NCBI RefSeq assembly: GCF_007859755.1
Contig: NZ_SJPF01000001.1
Location: 310,001-374,000 of the forward strand
Length of the DNA: 64,000 nucleotides
DNA from: Blastopirellula retiformator
Lineage (GTDB): Bacteria; Planctomycetota; Planctomycetia; Pirellulales; Pirellulaceae
Direction of reading: 5' to 3'
Under the pieces are notes generated by a model that was not told where the DNA came from, did not search any database, and was given only the letters and a program-made list of their open reading frames with translations. Numbering within the stretch: the stretch's first letter is position 1; every line of letters starts with the position of its first letter. Positions 19,169 through 27,914 of the stretch are shown here, piece after piece. The position numbers were made by a program, and so were the translations under genes.

Positions 19169-19856
19169 TCGATTTCGGCCTGGGTTCGGAGGAGGACGAA
19201 GGGGGAGGATGTCGATCCAGCGCACGAATCCCTACCCGAGATCGACAGATCAATCTCGGTAGGGGCGATAAGGTGGGCGGATTGTAACTTGCTGCGGCGG
19301 AGGAAGGGATGCCAGAAATTCACGGGTTTCGTAGATTTTTTAGAAAAAAACTTGCGCTTCGGCGTGGTTAAACTCGGGGAAGTGCGACCGGGGAATGACT
19401 TCTCCAGCGGCGGTTTCCTGTCGATTCTCTGGGTGCCCAGCTTTCTAAACGCCGCGTCGACGTTGGCTAACAGGCGAAATGGGCTCGAAACGAACCACCA
19501 GCGCGTCAGTGGCCCTCGCGGGAAGGCGGTGTTGCACCATCCCGATCGATTCTTCACGGTGTTGGCCAAATATTTTACCCAGATCAATCAGTTTGACGCC
19601 CGCGGCGGGATCTTTCCCGCCACCCGAATTCTCGGTACATTAACGACTTGCGCTAGACTGACGCCGCTGACTTCTAGGCGGCGAAAACGGCTTTCAGGCG
19701 TTGTCTGAAGGGCCTTGGCGAGCCCGATTGGGGCTGCATGAGCCGCAGATTGCGGCCGATTCGAATCTATCTCCGCTTGCGGCGTTGCGACCAGCTTGTC
19801 GCCGCCTGAGAGCGTAAAATCCCGCCTGCAGCCGGTCACGGCCCAGAGGAAATAGC
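19169..19856. other. Intergenic region between divergent genes
   Basis: A 688-bp gap separates the divergently transcribed giant-protein gene and dihydroorotase. It must hold both promoters. I see A/T-rich tracts near 19330-19360 but no convincing promoter pair, no repeat copy and no credible coding frame. AGAGGAAATAGC just before 19857 is the ribosome site for dihydroorotase. Confidence 0.5.
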
Positions 19857-21191
19857 ATGAAAACGCTGATTAAGAACGCCACCGTGATGTTGCCGGACGG
19901 TCCCTCGAAGACGTCGGTCTTGATCGATGGCGCCACCATCGCCGAGATCGACCCCGCCGAATCGGTCGAAGCGGATGAAACGGTATACGCTTACGGCATG
20001 CACCTGTTGCCTGGGGTGATCGACGCTCACGTGCACATGCGAGATCCAGGCGGCACCGACAAAGAAGATCTTCGCACCGGCAGCATGGCGGCCGCTAAGG
20101 GGGGCGTGACGACCTTCCTGGACATGCCCAACACCAGCCCGGCGACGATCTCGCAGAAGATGCTGGATGAAAAGCTGACCCTCGCTTCGGTCAAAAGCGT
20201 CGTTAACTATGGTTTCTTCATCGGCGCCACCATCGACAACATCGACGAACTGAAGAAGGCGAACCGCACCCCCGGCATCAAGATCTACATGGGGAGCACC
20301 ACCGGCGATCTCTTTTTGAAGGATCCTGGCATGCTGGAGGCGATCTTCGCCGAAACGAAGCTGCCGATCGCCGTCCATGCCGAAGATGAGAACATTATCT
20401 CGAAGAACTTCGAAGAGTTCGGCATGACCCGCAATGTGGTCGATCACTCGAGAATTCGTACGCCAGAAGCGGAAGCGTCGTCGGTTCACAAGGCGGTGGC
20501 GCTGGCCAAAGAATACAAGCATCGGCTCCATCTTTGCCATATGTCGTCGGCGCTCGCGCTGCCGGAGTTTGAAGATCACGACGACCTGATCACGGCCGAG
20601 GTGACCCCGCATCACCTGTTCCTGAACGACTCGGACTACATGAATCTGGGGACGCTGGCCCAGATGAATCCGGCCCTGAAATCGGCCTCTGACAACGCGG
20701 CGCTGCTGCAGGCGCTGTTGGATGATCAGATCCAGATCGTGGCGACCGATCACGCGCCGCATCGCTTCGAAGACAAGTGTCAGCGCTATCCCGATAGCCC
20801 GTCCGGCGTCCCCGGCGTCGAGACGGTCTTGCCGCTGATGCTGGACCTGGTCCACAAAGAGAAGTGCACGCTAGAGGATGTCGTACACTGGTTGTGCGAA
20901 GGGCCGGCCCTGGTCTGGGACATCATGGAGAAGGGGCGGATTGAAGTTGGCTACGACGCCGACCTGGTGTTGGTCGACATGAACAAGTCGGTCGTCCTCC
21001 GCGGCCCAAACATGCAGACCAAGTGCCGCTGGACGCCATTTGAAGGTCGCGAAGTCAATGGCTGGCCGGTGCGAACCTGGGTGTGCGGCAAAGAGGTCTA
21101 TCGCGAAGGTGAATTCGACCTCTCGCGACCGGGCGTCGAGGTGATGTTCGACCACTCGCGCGGCGGCTACTGGTCGGGTATCGACGGCTAG
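19857..21191 (+). CDS. pyrC: Dihydroorotase (class I), pyrimidine biosynthesis
   Basis: 444 residues, an amidohydrolase TIM barrel. The metal site is visible: DAHVHMRDPGG (HxH, about residues 59-69), Lys in GIKIYMGS near 141 (the position of the carboxylated bridging lysine), HAEDENI, HLCHMSS and the catalytic Asp in VATDHAPH near 302. The PHHLF and NPALKSA segments bind substrate in class I enzymes. It catalyses cyclisation of carbamoyl aspartate to dihydroorotate in the cytoplasm. It is not linked to other pyr genes here and ends at a strong terminator. A hydantoinase/allantoinase is the main alternative, but NPALKSA and the MRDPGG form favour dihydroorotase. Confidence 0.92.
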   Translation: MKTLIKNATVMLPDGPSKTSVLIDGATIAEIDPAESVEADETVYAYGMHLLPGVIDAHVHMRDPGGTDKEDLRTGSMAAAKGGVTTFLDMPNTSPATISQKMLDEKLTLASVKSVVNYGFFIGATIDNIDELKKANRTPGIKIYMGSTTGDLFLKDPGMLEAIFAETKLPIAVHAEDENIISKNFEEFGMTRNVVDHSRIRTPEAEASSVHKAVALAKEYKHRLHLCHMSSALALPEFEDHDDLITAEVTPHHLFLNDSDYMNLGTLAQMNPALKSASDNAALLQALLDDQIQIVATDHAPHRFEDKCQRYPDSPSGVPGVETVLPLMLDLVHKEKCTLEDVVHWLCEGPALVWDIMEKGRIEVGYDADLVLVDMNKSVVLRGPNMQTKCRWTPFEGREVNGWPVRTWVCGKEVYREGEFDLSRPGVEVMFDHSRGGYWSGIDG

Positions 21192-21216
21192 CCGACGCGA
21201 CATTTCGCCAAGTTGT

Positions 21217-21246
21217 AAACGCCGGCCGCTTGGTCGGCGTTTTTTT
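21217..21246 (+). terminator. Rho-independent terminator of dihydroorotase gene
   Basis: An AAACGCCG stem pairs with CGGCGTTT across a short loop and runs into seven T residues (to 21246), about 25 bp after the stop codon. Confidence 0.8.
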
Positions 21247-21637
21247 CTGCGCGTCGCGGCAACGGACGCCGCGCGAAAAATTTCTTAACGCGCTTTTTCC
21301 TCTTGGGGCAGTTTTGGGCCCGGCGCCGACGCTCTGGAAACGGCGTCAAGCGAAAAAGATCGAAAATCGGCCCCGAATTCTTGTCCGTATGTCGTTCTGG
21401 AAGGGGGCGCAAGGGGGCTCAAAATATACAACTTTTGGATTGCATAGCCACCCTTGAATGCGATTAGTGGGTCACAAAAAGTACGTATGTTTGAAAAATA
21501 ATCAGACAAATGGTATCTATGGAGGACAGGAAATCACTATGCTGAATCAGCGGCGCGTATTTTATGTTTAAATCAAGGGGTTTTAATTTGACCTCTAGTC
21601 GCGCTATCTGCATCTCTTTTCATGTGAGTCTGTCAGT
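21247..21637. other. A/T-rich intergenic leader before pseudopilin gene
   Basis: A 391-bp region with no gene. From about 21420 on it is clearly more A/T-rich than its surroundings (for example TTTAAATCAAGGGGTTTTAATTTG near 21566-21590, a stretch of more than one motif length). It presumably contains the promoter of the DUF1559 gene. I could not place a well-spaced sigma-70 promoter. Confidence 0.4.
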
Positions 21638-22573
21638 ATGAACGTATCTCTTGCTTGGTCTCACCATCGTCGACGCGGTTTCACGCTGGTCGAATTGTTG
21701 GTGGTGATCGCGATTATCGGCGTGTTGATTGCGCTCTTGTTGCCGGCGGTTCAGCAGGCCCGCGAAGCGGCTCGCCGTATGACTTGCAGCAACAATCTGA
21801 AGCAGATCGGCCTCTCACTGCACAACTACCACGACACTTACAACCGACTTCCCCCCGGGATCGTCACCAGCAACCAGCTTTGCTGGAGCGCCCAGCTTCT
21901 GCCGTTTATTGAGCAGGGGAACCTGTGGGATGCGCTCGGAACGGCTGGCGCGTTTGATGGCCCGTGGGAAGATATCACCGCGGTCACCACGACAGGCGTT
22001 GGCAATCGTCCTCCGCTCGCCCAGACGCCGTTGTCGGCCTTCATCTGCCCGTCCGATCCCGGCGGAGATTTGAACAAGAAGTTGGGCGGCGCCAGCAGCA
22101 TCTACTTCGGCAAGTCGAACTACGTTGGCATTTTCTCCGCCTACTACAACGCGACCGACCCGGTGGCGACCGGTTCCGGCGGTAGCGATCGCCCGGCGGT
22201 CTTTACCGACAACTCGGAAACCAAATTCCGCGACATCATCGACGGGCTGAGCAACACGGTTATCGTCGCCGAACGCGGCACCCAGGGGGGGCCGTGCGGA
22301 TCGCTGTGGATTGGTTACCACAGCGACTTTGGCGGCAGCATCTCGGGCTCGATTGCGGCGTTCCAGGTTCGCTTGCGGATGGAACGGGTCTCTAACGACA
22401 CCGACTACGTGATCAATGGTTCGAGCAACTACAACCCGAGCAGCATGCATCCGGGCGGTGCCCAGTTCCTGTTTGGGGACGCCAGCGTGCAATTTTTGCC
22501 GGAGACGATTCCGCTCCGTACGCAAGCCGCGCTCGGCACGATGGATGGTGGCGAAGTGATCCAGCCTTACTAG
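21638..22573 (+). CDS. DUF1559 pseudopilin-like protein
   Basis: 311 residues. The N-terminus is a classic type IV pilin/type II pseudopilin leader: a basic segment HHRRRG followed by [14 protein letters not shown], with prepilin cleavage expected after Gly14. The DUF1559 hallmark [18 protein letters not shown] follows at about residues 50-67, and the C-terminus has MHPGGAQFLFGDASVQFL (about 272-289). The family is hugely expanded in planctomycetes and its role is not established; an extracytoplasmic fibre or secretion subunit is the usual inference. Its TAG stop is the first bases of a family-2 repeat. A lipoprotein gene follows, as for the second pseudopilin at 42511. Confidence 0.9.
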   Translation: MNVSLAWSHHRRRGFTLVELLVVIAIIGVLIALLLPAVQQAREAARRMTCSNNLKQIGLSLHNYHDTYNRLPPGIVTSNQLCWSAQLLPFIEQGNLWDALGTAGAFDGPWEDITAVTTTGVGNRPPLAQTPLSAFICPSDPGGDLNKKLGGASSIYFGKSNYVGIFSAYYNATDPVATGSGGSDRPAVFTDNSETKFRDIIDGLSNTVIVAERGTQGGPCGSLWIGYHSDFGGSISGSIAAFQVRLRMERVSNDTDYVINGSSNYNPSSMHPGGAQFLFGDASVQFLPETIPLRTQAALGTMDGGEVIQPY

Positions 22574-22718
22574 AGCGGTTTTCTTCAATCTTTAGCGTTC
22601 TGGCTGGTTGCGGCCGCGCTGGTCGGCGTTGACCTGCTGAGGATTCGCCTGCTTCGGTCGCCTTGACCAGCTTGCCTCACTAACGCCAGAAACGCTACTG
22701 CTATCAGAAAAGCGCTCT
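22571..22718 (+). repeat. Family-2 terminal-inverted-repeat element, copy A
   Basis: About 148 bp, matching copies B (58339) and C (60294). The ends are TAGAGCGGTTTTCT and, inverted, GAGCGCTTTTCT; further in, TAGCGTTCTGGC on the left matches TAGCGTTTCTGGC on the right, giving imperfect inverted repeats of about 33 bp. It lacks about 13 bp (ATCGACGAACCTT) found in the other copies. The TAG at its left end is the stop codon of the DUF1559 gene. Confidence 0.85.
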
Positions 22719-22774
22719 CGTCGTGACGCAGCTTCGTTCTTTTCCGGTAATGTCTTTTCAAGTTGGCGATTCTC

Positions 22775-23209
22775 ATGAATGTTAAACCGATTTTTTCCTC
22801 GTCGAAGTGGTTGGCGCTGGCCGTCGTCACTGTCGGCATGACCTTGGGGTGCGGCGGCGCAAATGGCCCTCGCCTGGGTACCGTTTCCGGCACGGTCACT
22901 TTGAATGGTAAGCCGCTGGCGGATGCGACGGTCAATTTCTATCACGAGAACGATCGGCCTTCCCACGGGAAGACCGACGCCAGCGGGCGCTACGAGTTGG
23001 AATTCACCAACACCCGAAAGGGCGCCATCGTCGGCGAAAACGTCGTCCGCATCACCGTGGCGACGACCGAAGGCGAAGGGGTGAAGCCAAAGCGGGAAAT
23101 CCTGCAGGCGCGTTACAACACCGATTCGGAACTGCGGTTCGACGTGGAATCGGGAGATAACACGGCCAACTTCGACCTGAAGCATTCCGGTGGCGGAGCC
23201 GGCGGCTAA
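22775..23209 (+). CDS. Lipoprotein with carboxypeptidase-regulatory-like domain
   Basis: 144 residues from ATG 22775 (the frame opens at TTG 22763). A signal peptide ends in a lipobox GMTLGC, so Cys at about residue 26 is probably lipidated. The rest is a single Ig-like domain starting GTVSGTVTLNGKPLADATVNFY, typical of the carboxypeptidase-regulatory-like/transthyretin-like beta-sandwiches that follow DUF1559 genes in planctomycetes. Role unknown; probably a partner of the pseudopilin immediately upstream, from which it is separated by repeat copy A. Ends at a terminator. Confidence 0.8.
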   Translation: MNVKPIFSSSKWLALAVVTVGMTLGCGGANGPRLGTVSGTVTLNGKPLADATVNFYHENDRPSHGKTDASGRYELEFTNTRKGAIVGENVVRITVATTEGEGVKPKREILQARYNTDSELRFDVESGDNTANFDLKHSGGGAGG

Positions 23210-23240
23210 CGATCGCCAAGTCTTGTCAGACGCAAAGAAG

Positions 23241-23266
23241 AACGCCTCGCACGTCGAGGCGTTTTT
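23241..23266. terminator. Bidirectional terminator between convergent genes
   Basis: A stem AACGCCTCG/CGAGGCGTT (23241-23249 with 23255-23263) with a CACGT loop is followed by T-rich sequence. It lies between the lipoprotein gene and the convergent small secreted-protein gene. Confidence 0.75.
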
Positions 23267-23284
23267 CGTTTCTTGAGCGTTGCG

Positions 23285-23758
23285 TTAGTCGCCGCTTCGC
23301 CAGCTAGGAACGCTCCGATTCGCCTCGGCCCGCGGGGCGATCATCCCGGGACGCGATGGTCCGCGGAACAGGGGCGTTTCGGCTCGCTCGGTCGCGGTCA
23401 TCCGGCGCAGGGGACGGGTAGATCGATAATAAAGTTCCAGGCCCAGCTTCGGCTGCGAGTAGCCGCGCGGCGTTTGTGCCGGCAGCGGAAAGCCATTGGG
23501 AAAGGTTGCTTCGGCGCTACGGCGATAGGGGAGCGTCGGCAGCTTGCCGGCCGAGTCGAGACCTCCCTGGTCGAGCAGATACTGGTCGATCGGATAGCGT
23601 CGCCGCGCGCCGCTGTAGAGCGAACCATAGAGATATTGCTCGCGGGTCGACAACCGTCGCAGGGCTGACGAGGAAGGAGCGGTCTCCTTAGGCAAGTCCT
23701 GAGCGCCCGCCGGTAAGACGAGCAGCAGCGTACTGATCAGCGCGAATGCATGTTTCAT
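23285..23758 (-). CDS. Small secreted protein, unknown
   Basis: 157 residues from ATG 23758, with a GGGAGAT ribosome site just upstream. A clear Sec signal peptide, MKHAFALISTLLLVLPAGAQ, is probably cleaved after AGA or AGAQ. The mature part is basic and rich in Arg, Tyr and Pro (for example LYGSLYSGARRRYPIDQYLL), with no cysteines and no recognised domain. It lies 54 bp downstream of the zincin lipoprotein gene in the same orientation and may be cotranscribed with it. Confidence 0.7.
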   Translation of the reverse strand: MKHAFALISTLLLVLPAGAQDLPKETAPSSSALRRLSTREQYLYGSLYSGARRRYPIDQYLLDQGGLDSAGKLPTLPYRRSAEATFPNGFPLPAQTPRGYSQPKLGLELYYRSTRPLRRMTATERAETPLFRGPSRPGMIAPRAEANRSVPSWRSGD

Positions 23759-23812
23759 GGCGATCTCCCTGCCTGCAGGATACGAATGTTCGCGGCGAAG
23801 GCAAATCGCTTG

Positions 23813-25330
23813 CTACTGCGGCTGCTCGCGGACGGCGATTTCGATCTCGCCGCTGTTGTCGGCCAGCTGACCAGGGTTGTCGTTGACTTTCATGTAGAGC
23901 GTCGCGGTCAGCGGCGGGGTCAATGTTCGCCGCGTGCCGACCGTCTCCGACAGGGTCAGTGGCGAAGCGCCGGGGCCTTTCCAGTCGTCGGGCCGAAGTC
24001 CGCACAGCAGCTGTCCCAGCGGGCGACCGTTGAAGTACTCAAGCGTGACGCCGTTCGGTTCGCAGGGCCACTCGGGGTCTTGCTTCAGCAAGTAGCGGCC
24101 GCGGGCGACAATCTCGTATGTCTTGCCTGCTTCCAGCAGGATGCCGGTCGACTGCCAGCCTTGGTCGACTTGAATGATCGCGGTCGCCATCTCGCCGGCG
24201 ATTGGTTTGCCGGGGGCATAGACTATGCTGTTGCGCTCGAAGTCGTAGCCATAGTCGGCGTTGGCGACGAACATTTGCCACCCTTCATTGATCTCGGGCC
24301 ACTGGTCGGCCAGCGCTTCTTTGAACCGGCGGTTCATGTCGAAGCCGAGCCGCACATACTCTTGCAGCTTGTGGAACTGATCATGGGTACGCGGATCGGT
24401 CTCCAAGTAGGTGACGGCGCCCCAGCACCAACCATACGGCGAGTTCTGCAGATGGGCGTCCAGTCCGTAGTGCATTACGTCGTCGAGCGTTTTCCCTTGT
24501 TGGGCGGCGAAGTCGTCTTTGATGATCTTGATCCGCCCCCACATCGGCATCTCTTCTTTCGAGGCAGGCACCACGCCGACCGACAGCTTTCCGTCGCGCC
24601 AATAATGCGTGCCGAAATATTCGGCGATCCCTTCGGAATACCAGGGCGGTCCGCCGCCGCCGAACATCCGCTCCATGAAGCTGTGCGTTCCTTCATGTAT
24701 CAGCAGGTGCCGGCGATACTGGGGGCTCGGCTGTTCGCGCAGCCAGAAGGCGTCGCCGCGCGAATAGCCATGCAGAAACGGTGGCAAGTCGTTGGGGATC
24801 AGGCCGGCGGCGGCGAACGGCTCTTCGCGCGACATCAGGCAACCCTTCGTCCGCCAAGCGGCGAACTTGACCGGATCGATGTTGAAGTACTCGCACCAGA
24901 TTGGGAACGCCGCGTCAAAGACGGTTGGCAGCTCGTCGACTTCGGGCGAAGAGGGCAGGTCGGTGATCAGGGTCAGATGTTTCCCCTGCAGTTGCCGCAG
25001 GCCGTTGGCTTCGAGCTGCGCCGGATCGATCGTGAACTCAACCCGCGGCTCGATCGGCGCCGGACGAAACCGCTCTTGCGAATGGTCGTCGCTCATGAAC
25101 TGATTGAGGACCGCGATCGAACCGTCGTCATCCTTCTTGGTCGGCTCCATCGTCGCGCGGCGGACGGGCTCGGTTGGCCTTGCCGGGGCGGGCGGCTCCT
25201 CTGGCTCTGAGGGCGTCTCTTTCGCAACTGACCGGGGAGTGGGCGTCGCGGGGGCTGCCGGAGTGGCCGGCTGGTCGCTCGATCCACAGCCAACTAGCAG
25301 AAGCGTCATGCTAAACAGCAGCCATCGCAT
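23813..25330 (-). CDS. Lipoprotein metallopeptidase-like protein (HEGTH zincin)
   Basis: 505 residues. The signal peptide MRWLLFSMTLLLVGC ends in a lipobox, giving lipidated Cys15. A low-complexity Pro/Ala/Thr linker follows to about residue 60. The key motif is LLIHEGTHSFM with HEGTH at about residues 212-216, followed 20 residues later by WYSEGIAEYFG, which supplies the third, glutamate ligand of a gluzincin active site. The C-terminal 130 residues look like a beta-sandwich (KTYEIVARGRYLL, then LYMKVNDNPGQL). Likely an envelope zinc peptidase; substrate unknown. The putative ligands are intact, so it should be active. Confidence 0.75.
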   Translation of the reverse strand: MRWLLFSMTLLLVGCGSSDQPATPAAPATPTPRSVAKETPSEPEEPPAPARPTEPVRRATMEPTKKDDDGSIAVLNQFMSDDHSQERFRPAPIEPRVEFTIDPAQLEANGLRQLQGKHLTLITDLPSSPEVDELPTVFDAAFPIWCEYFNIDPVKFAAWRTKGCLMSREEPFAAAGLIPNDLPPFLHGYSRGDAFWLREQPSPQYRRHLLIHEGTHSFMERMFGGGGPPWYSEGIAEYFGTHYWRDGKLSVGVVPASKEEMPMWGRIKIIKDDFAAQQGKTLDDVMHYGLDAHLQNSPYGWCWGAVTYLETDPRTHDQFHKLQEYVRLGFDMNRRFKEALADQWPEINEGWQMFVANADYGYDFERNSIVYAPGKPIAGEMATAIIQVDQGWQSTGILLEAGKTYEIVARGRYLLKQDPEWPCEPNGVTLEYFNGRPLGQLLCGLRPDDWKGPGASPLTLSETVGTRRTLTPPLTATLYMKVNDNPGQLADNSGEIEIAVREQPQ

Positions 25331-25438
25331 CGCGGGATCCTTGGGCGATTTTGGTTCAGGGGCGGGCTGGGATGGCCCGGCAGAATTTATCGGGGTTACG
25401 TGCTATTCTAGACCGAAACCCTTTTGTTCGCAGGATTA

Positions 25439-25897
25439 ATGTCCGACTCGATGTCTTCCGCCGCCGATTCGATCATCCGTCGCCCTTGGTCCCACGCCGT
25501 TGCGGGGGCAGTAGCGCTGTTGGGGGCGCTTGTGTGCGGGTTCGATTGGCCGCAATTTCCGCAAAACCTGCAACATCTAACGGCGGCCGGGCTGTTTGCC
25601 TGGGGGATTGCGGCAATTTTTTTGCTGGTCGTCGCGGCAGGACACTTTCGAGTCGCCATCCTTGATTGGCAAGGTTTGCAAGGGCCAGCGGCCTATGAAC
25701 GGCGTAACGCCAATCTCTGGATCGTCTCGCAAGCAATCGCGCTGGCGTTGGTCGGCGTGATGATGCTATTGGGCCGCAATTCCGTGCTGTTAATGGCCGA
25801 TCAAAATTTGATTCTCGCCGCCCTATCGACTTGTTGCCTGGTATCGCTGGTCGTCTGGGCAATGCGGAGAGCGGCGCTCGGGACGGAGACGACATGA
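25439..25897 (+). CDS. Small polytopic membrane protein
   Basis: 152 residues from ATG 25439 with four hydrophobic segments (about 23-40, 50-70, 95-115 and 122-140) joined by short loops. No recognised family. Its last four bases (ATGA) overlap the start of the iron-type substrate-binding lipoprotein gene, so the two are translationally coupled. It is too small and unlike ABC permeases to be the membrane component of that transporter. Confidence 0.65.
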   Translation: MSDSMSSAADSIIRRPWSHAVAGAVALLGALVCGFDWPQFPQNLQHLTAAGLFAWGIAAIFLLVVAAGHFRVAILDWQGLQGPAAYERRNANLWIVSQAIALALVGVMMLLGRNSVLLMADQNLILAALSTCCLVSLVVWAMRRAALGTETT

Positions 25898-26934
25898 GTC
25901 AGAGAGAGCGGAAAGTGGAAAGCGGAATACGGACAAGTTGGTTGGCGGTCGCTTTGCTGCTGCTGACCGGCTGCCGCTTCGGCTCTAGCGACGAAGCGGT
26001 CGTCTATGTGGCGCTCGATCGCGAGTTCTCGGAACCCCACTTTTTCGACTTTGAAGAAGTGACCGGCGTTACGATTGCCCCCAAGTACGATACCGAAGCG
26101 AACAAGACGGTCGGCCTGACCGCCGCGCTGCTGGCCGAGAAAGAACGCCCGCGGTGCGACGTCTTTTGGAACAACGAAGTCCTCAACACGTTACGGCTAG
26201 AGAAGGCGGGCCTGCTCGACGCCTACATTCCGCCCAACGCGGAAGACTTTCCGCAAGAGTTTCGCTCGCCAGATGGAACGTGGTACGGTTTCGCCAGCCG
26301 GGCTCGGGTGTTGCTGGTCAACACCGACCTGGTGAAAGAGGAAGACTTTCCGACGTCGATCCAGGATCTGGTCGACCCCAAGTGGAAAGGACAGTGCGGG
26401 TTCGCCAAGCCGCTGTTTGGCACAACGGCGACGCATGCGGCGGTGTTATTCTCGGTCTGGGAAGCGGACAAGGCGGAAGCGTTTTTCACGCAGCTGAAAG
26501 AGAATGGTCGGATGTTTCCCGGTAACAAGCAAGTCGCCGTCGCCGTTGGCAGCGGACAAATTGCGTTTGGCTGGACCGATACCGACGACGCGAAAGGAGA
26601 GCTGCGGAGCGGTGCGCCGGTGGCGATCGTTTACCCCGATCAAGCGGAAGGAGAGTTGGGGACGTTGTTCATCCCCAATACGCTGGCGATCTTGCGTGGT
26701 TGCCCCCATCCCGAGGCGGCCCGCAAGTTGGTCGACTTCTTGCTGCAGCCGCAAGTCGAAACTGCCCTGGCGGCTGGCCCCAGCGCCCAGATTCCGCTGA
26801 ACGCGAAAGTCGCCGCCCCGGCGAGCATCGAAACGCCGCAGACCAAGCGGGCGATGCAGGTCGATTTTCGCGCGGCGGCCGACAAGTGGGATGAAGCGGC
26901 GAGCTACTTAACTCCATTGTTCTTGACCCAATAA
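25894..26934 (+). CDS. Periplasmic substrate-binding lipoprotein, Fe(III)-type ABC transporter
   Basis: 346 residues from ATG 25894. The signal peptide ends in LLLLTGC, a lipobox. The mature protein is a class II periplasmic-binding-protein fold in the ferric-iron (FutA/FbpA/AfuA) group: VVYVALDREFSEPHFFDFE at the start, CDVFWNNEV, GTWYGFASRARVLLVNT in the hinge region, and the family-typical FIPNTLAILRGCPHPEAARKLVDF near the C-terminus. No ATPase or permease gene lies beside it, so it works with components encoded elsewhere, or its operon has broken up. Ligand could be iron or another anion complex. A truncated family-1 repeat begins immediately after the TAA stop. Confidence 0.85.
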   Translation: MSQRERKVESGIRTSWLAVALLLLTGCRFGSSDEAVVYVALDREFSEPHFFDFEEVTGVTIAPKYDTEANKTVGLTAALLAEKERPRCDVFWNNEVLNTLRLEKAGLLDAYIPPNAEDFPQEFRSPDGTWYGFASRARVLLVNTDLVKEEDFPTSIQDLVDPKWKGQCGFAKPLFGTTATHAAVLFSVWEADKAEAFFTQLKENGRMFPGNKQVAVAVGSGQIAFGWTDTDDAKGELRSGAPVAIVYPDQAEGELGTLFIPNTLAILRGCPHPEAARKLVDFLLQPQVETALAAGPSAQIPLNAKVAAPASIETPQTKRAMQVDFRAAADKWDEAASYLTPLFLTQ

Positions 26935-27048
26935 CCTCGCCAGGCTCAGAGCGTAGATCTTCGCGGCTCGCAAAATAACGACTTACGTCGCTATTTTGGG
27001 ATCGCATCCCTGCGATCTCGCAGTCCGTTGAGAAAATCAACGGACTGC
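26935..27048 (-). repeat. Family-1 multi-hairpin repeat, copy 3 (reverse, truncated)
   Basis: About 114 bp, reading as the reverse complement of copies 1, 2 and 4 but lacking the outer AAAATGCC/GGCATTTT hairpin and the CAACAGGCAG end. The first stem is perfect here: GCAGTCCGTTGA/TCAACGGACTGC (12 bp). It lies exactly between the stop codon of the iron-binding lipoprotein and the broken start of the DUF2254 pseudogene. Confidence 0.9.
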
Positions 27049-27914
27049 TATGACTTGAATGCGTCGATCGAGCGGCTCTATCCAGAAGAAATCGGTCATG
27101 CTCACTCCAAGGGCGCAACGCCAGTCGAAGCGGAGTTGGAGAAATTTCATCGCGATACGGCCATTGTCGACACGAATGGGGAAGGGTACTTGCAGGGAAT
27201 CGACATGTCGACGTTGCTCTCGATCGCCAAGTCGCAAGATGTGACGATCGAACTGCGTAAACGGCCCGGCGACTTTATCACGAACGGCGACCTTTTCGCC
27301 GTCGTCGGTCCGGCCAATAAGGTGGATGAGGAAGTGCTGCACTCCATTCGCGAGACCTTGATCATCGGCGCCAACCGCACGCCGCGGCAGGATGTGAACT
27401 GCGCGGTTCACGAGTTAGTGCAGGTGGCGATTCGCGTCCTTTCGCCGGGCATCACTCTTTCACGGCGATGAACAGCATCGATCGTTTGGGTGCTGCGATG
27501 TGCCGCTTGGCGCTGCGCGAGATTCCTTCCGCGTTCCGCAATGATGCCGACGGAAACCTGCGTGTGATTGCACGACCGTGTGAGTTCCCCGAGGTGCTCG
27601 GCGCCGCATTCAATCAGATCCGGCAGTGCGGCGCCACCAGCGGCGCCGCTACGCTGCGACTGCTGGAAGCGTTGTCAACGATCGCCGCACGTGTGTCGCG
27701 CGACGAAGACAAGCAAGCGATTGAAGAGCACTTGCAGTTGATCGATAAGGCGTCACGCAAGTATTTTGGTGACGAAGCCGCCCTGGACGTGATCTTGAAA
27801 CAGATCGAGCGGACGCGTCAGCGGATGACCAGCGAGCCGGAAGAGGCGCAGGACGACGAGCGTGAAGAGAGTGACGAACCAGACGACGTACCGACCGGCG
27901 GCGCCAACGGCTAG
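27049..27914 (+). pseudogene. DUF2254 membrane protein, 5'-truncated and frameshifted
   Basis: Two successive frames together give the C-terminal half of a DUF2254 protein. The first (to about 27471) has IERLYPEEIGHAHSKG, TNGEGYLQGIDMSTLL, RKRPGDFITNGDLFAVVG and RTPRQDVNCAVHELVQVAIRVLSPGI; it then stops after ITLSRR. The second frame (ATG 27468 onwards) carries on with AMNSIDRLGAAMCRLALREIPS. In the family the joint normally reads SPGINDPFTAMN, so about 4 bp have been lost there. The N-terminal membrane segments are missing because the frame runs straight into repeat copy 3. Both defects point to a dead gene. The alternative, two expressed fragments, is unlikely. Confidence 0.8.

Noticed and set aside
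19289-19708. 139-residue open frame in the gap before dihydroorotase
   Set aside because: No ribosome site, no domain, and composition unlike neighbouring genes; treated as non-coding.
19836-20855. 339-residue minus-strand open frame
   Set aside because: Lies opposite dihydroorotase, whose metal-binding motifs are intact; the antisense product is His/Arg/Gln-rich without a domain.
23750-25210. 486-residue plus-strand open frame
   Set aside because: Opposite the zincin lipoprotein, which has a signal peptide, lipobox and HEGTH motif; the plus-strand frame has none of these.
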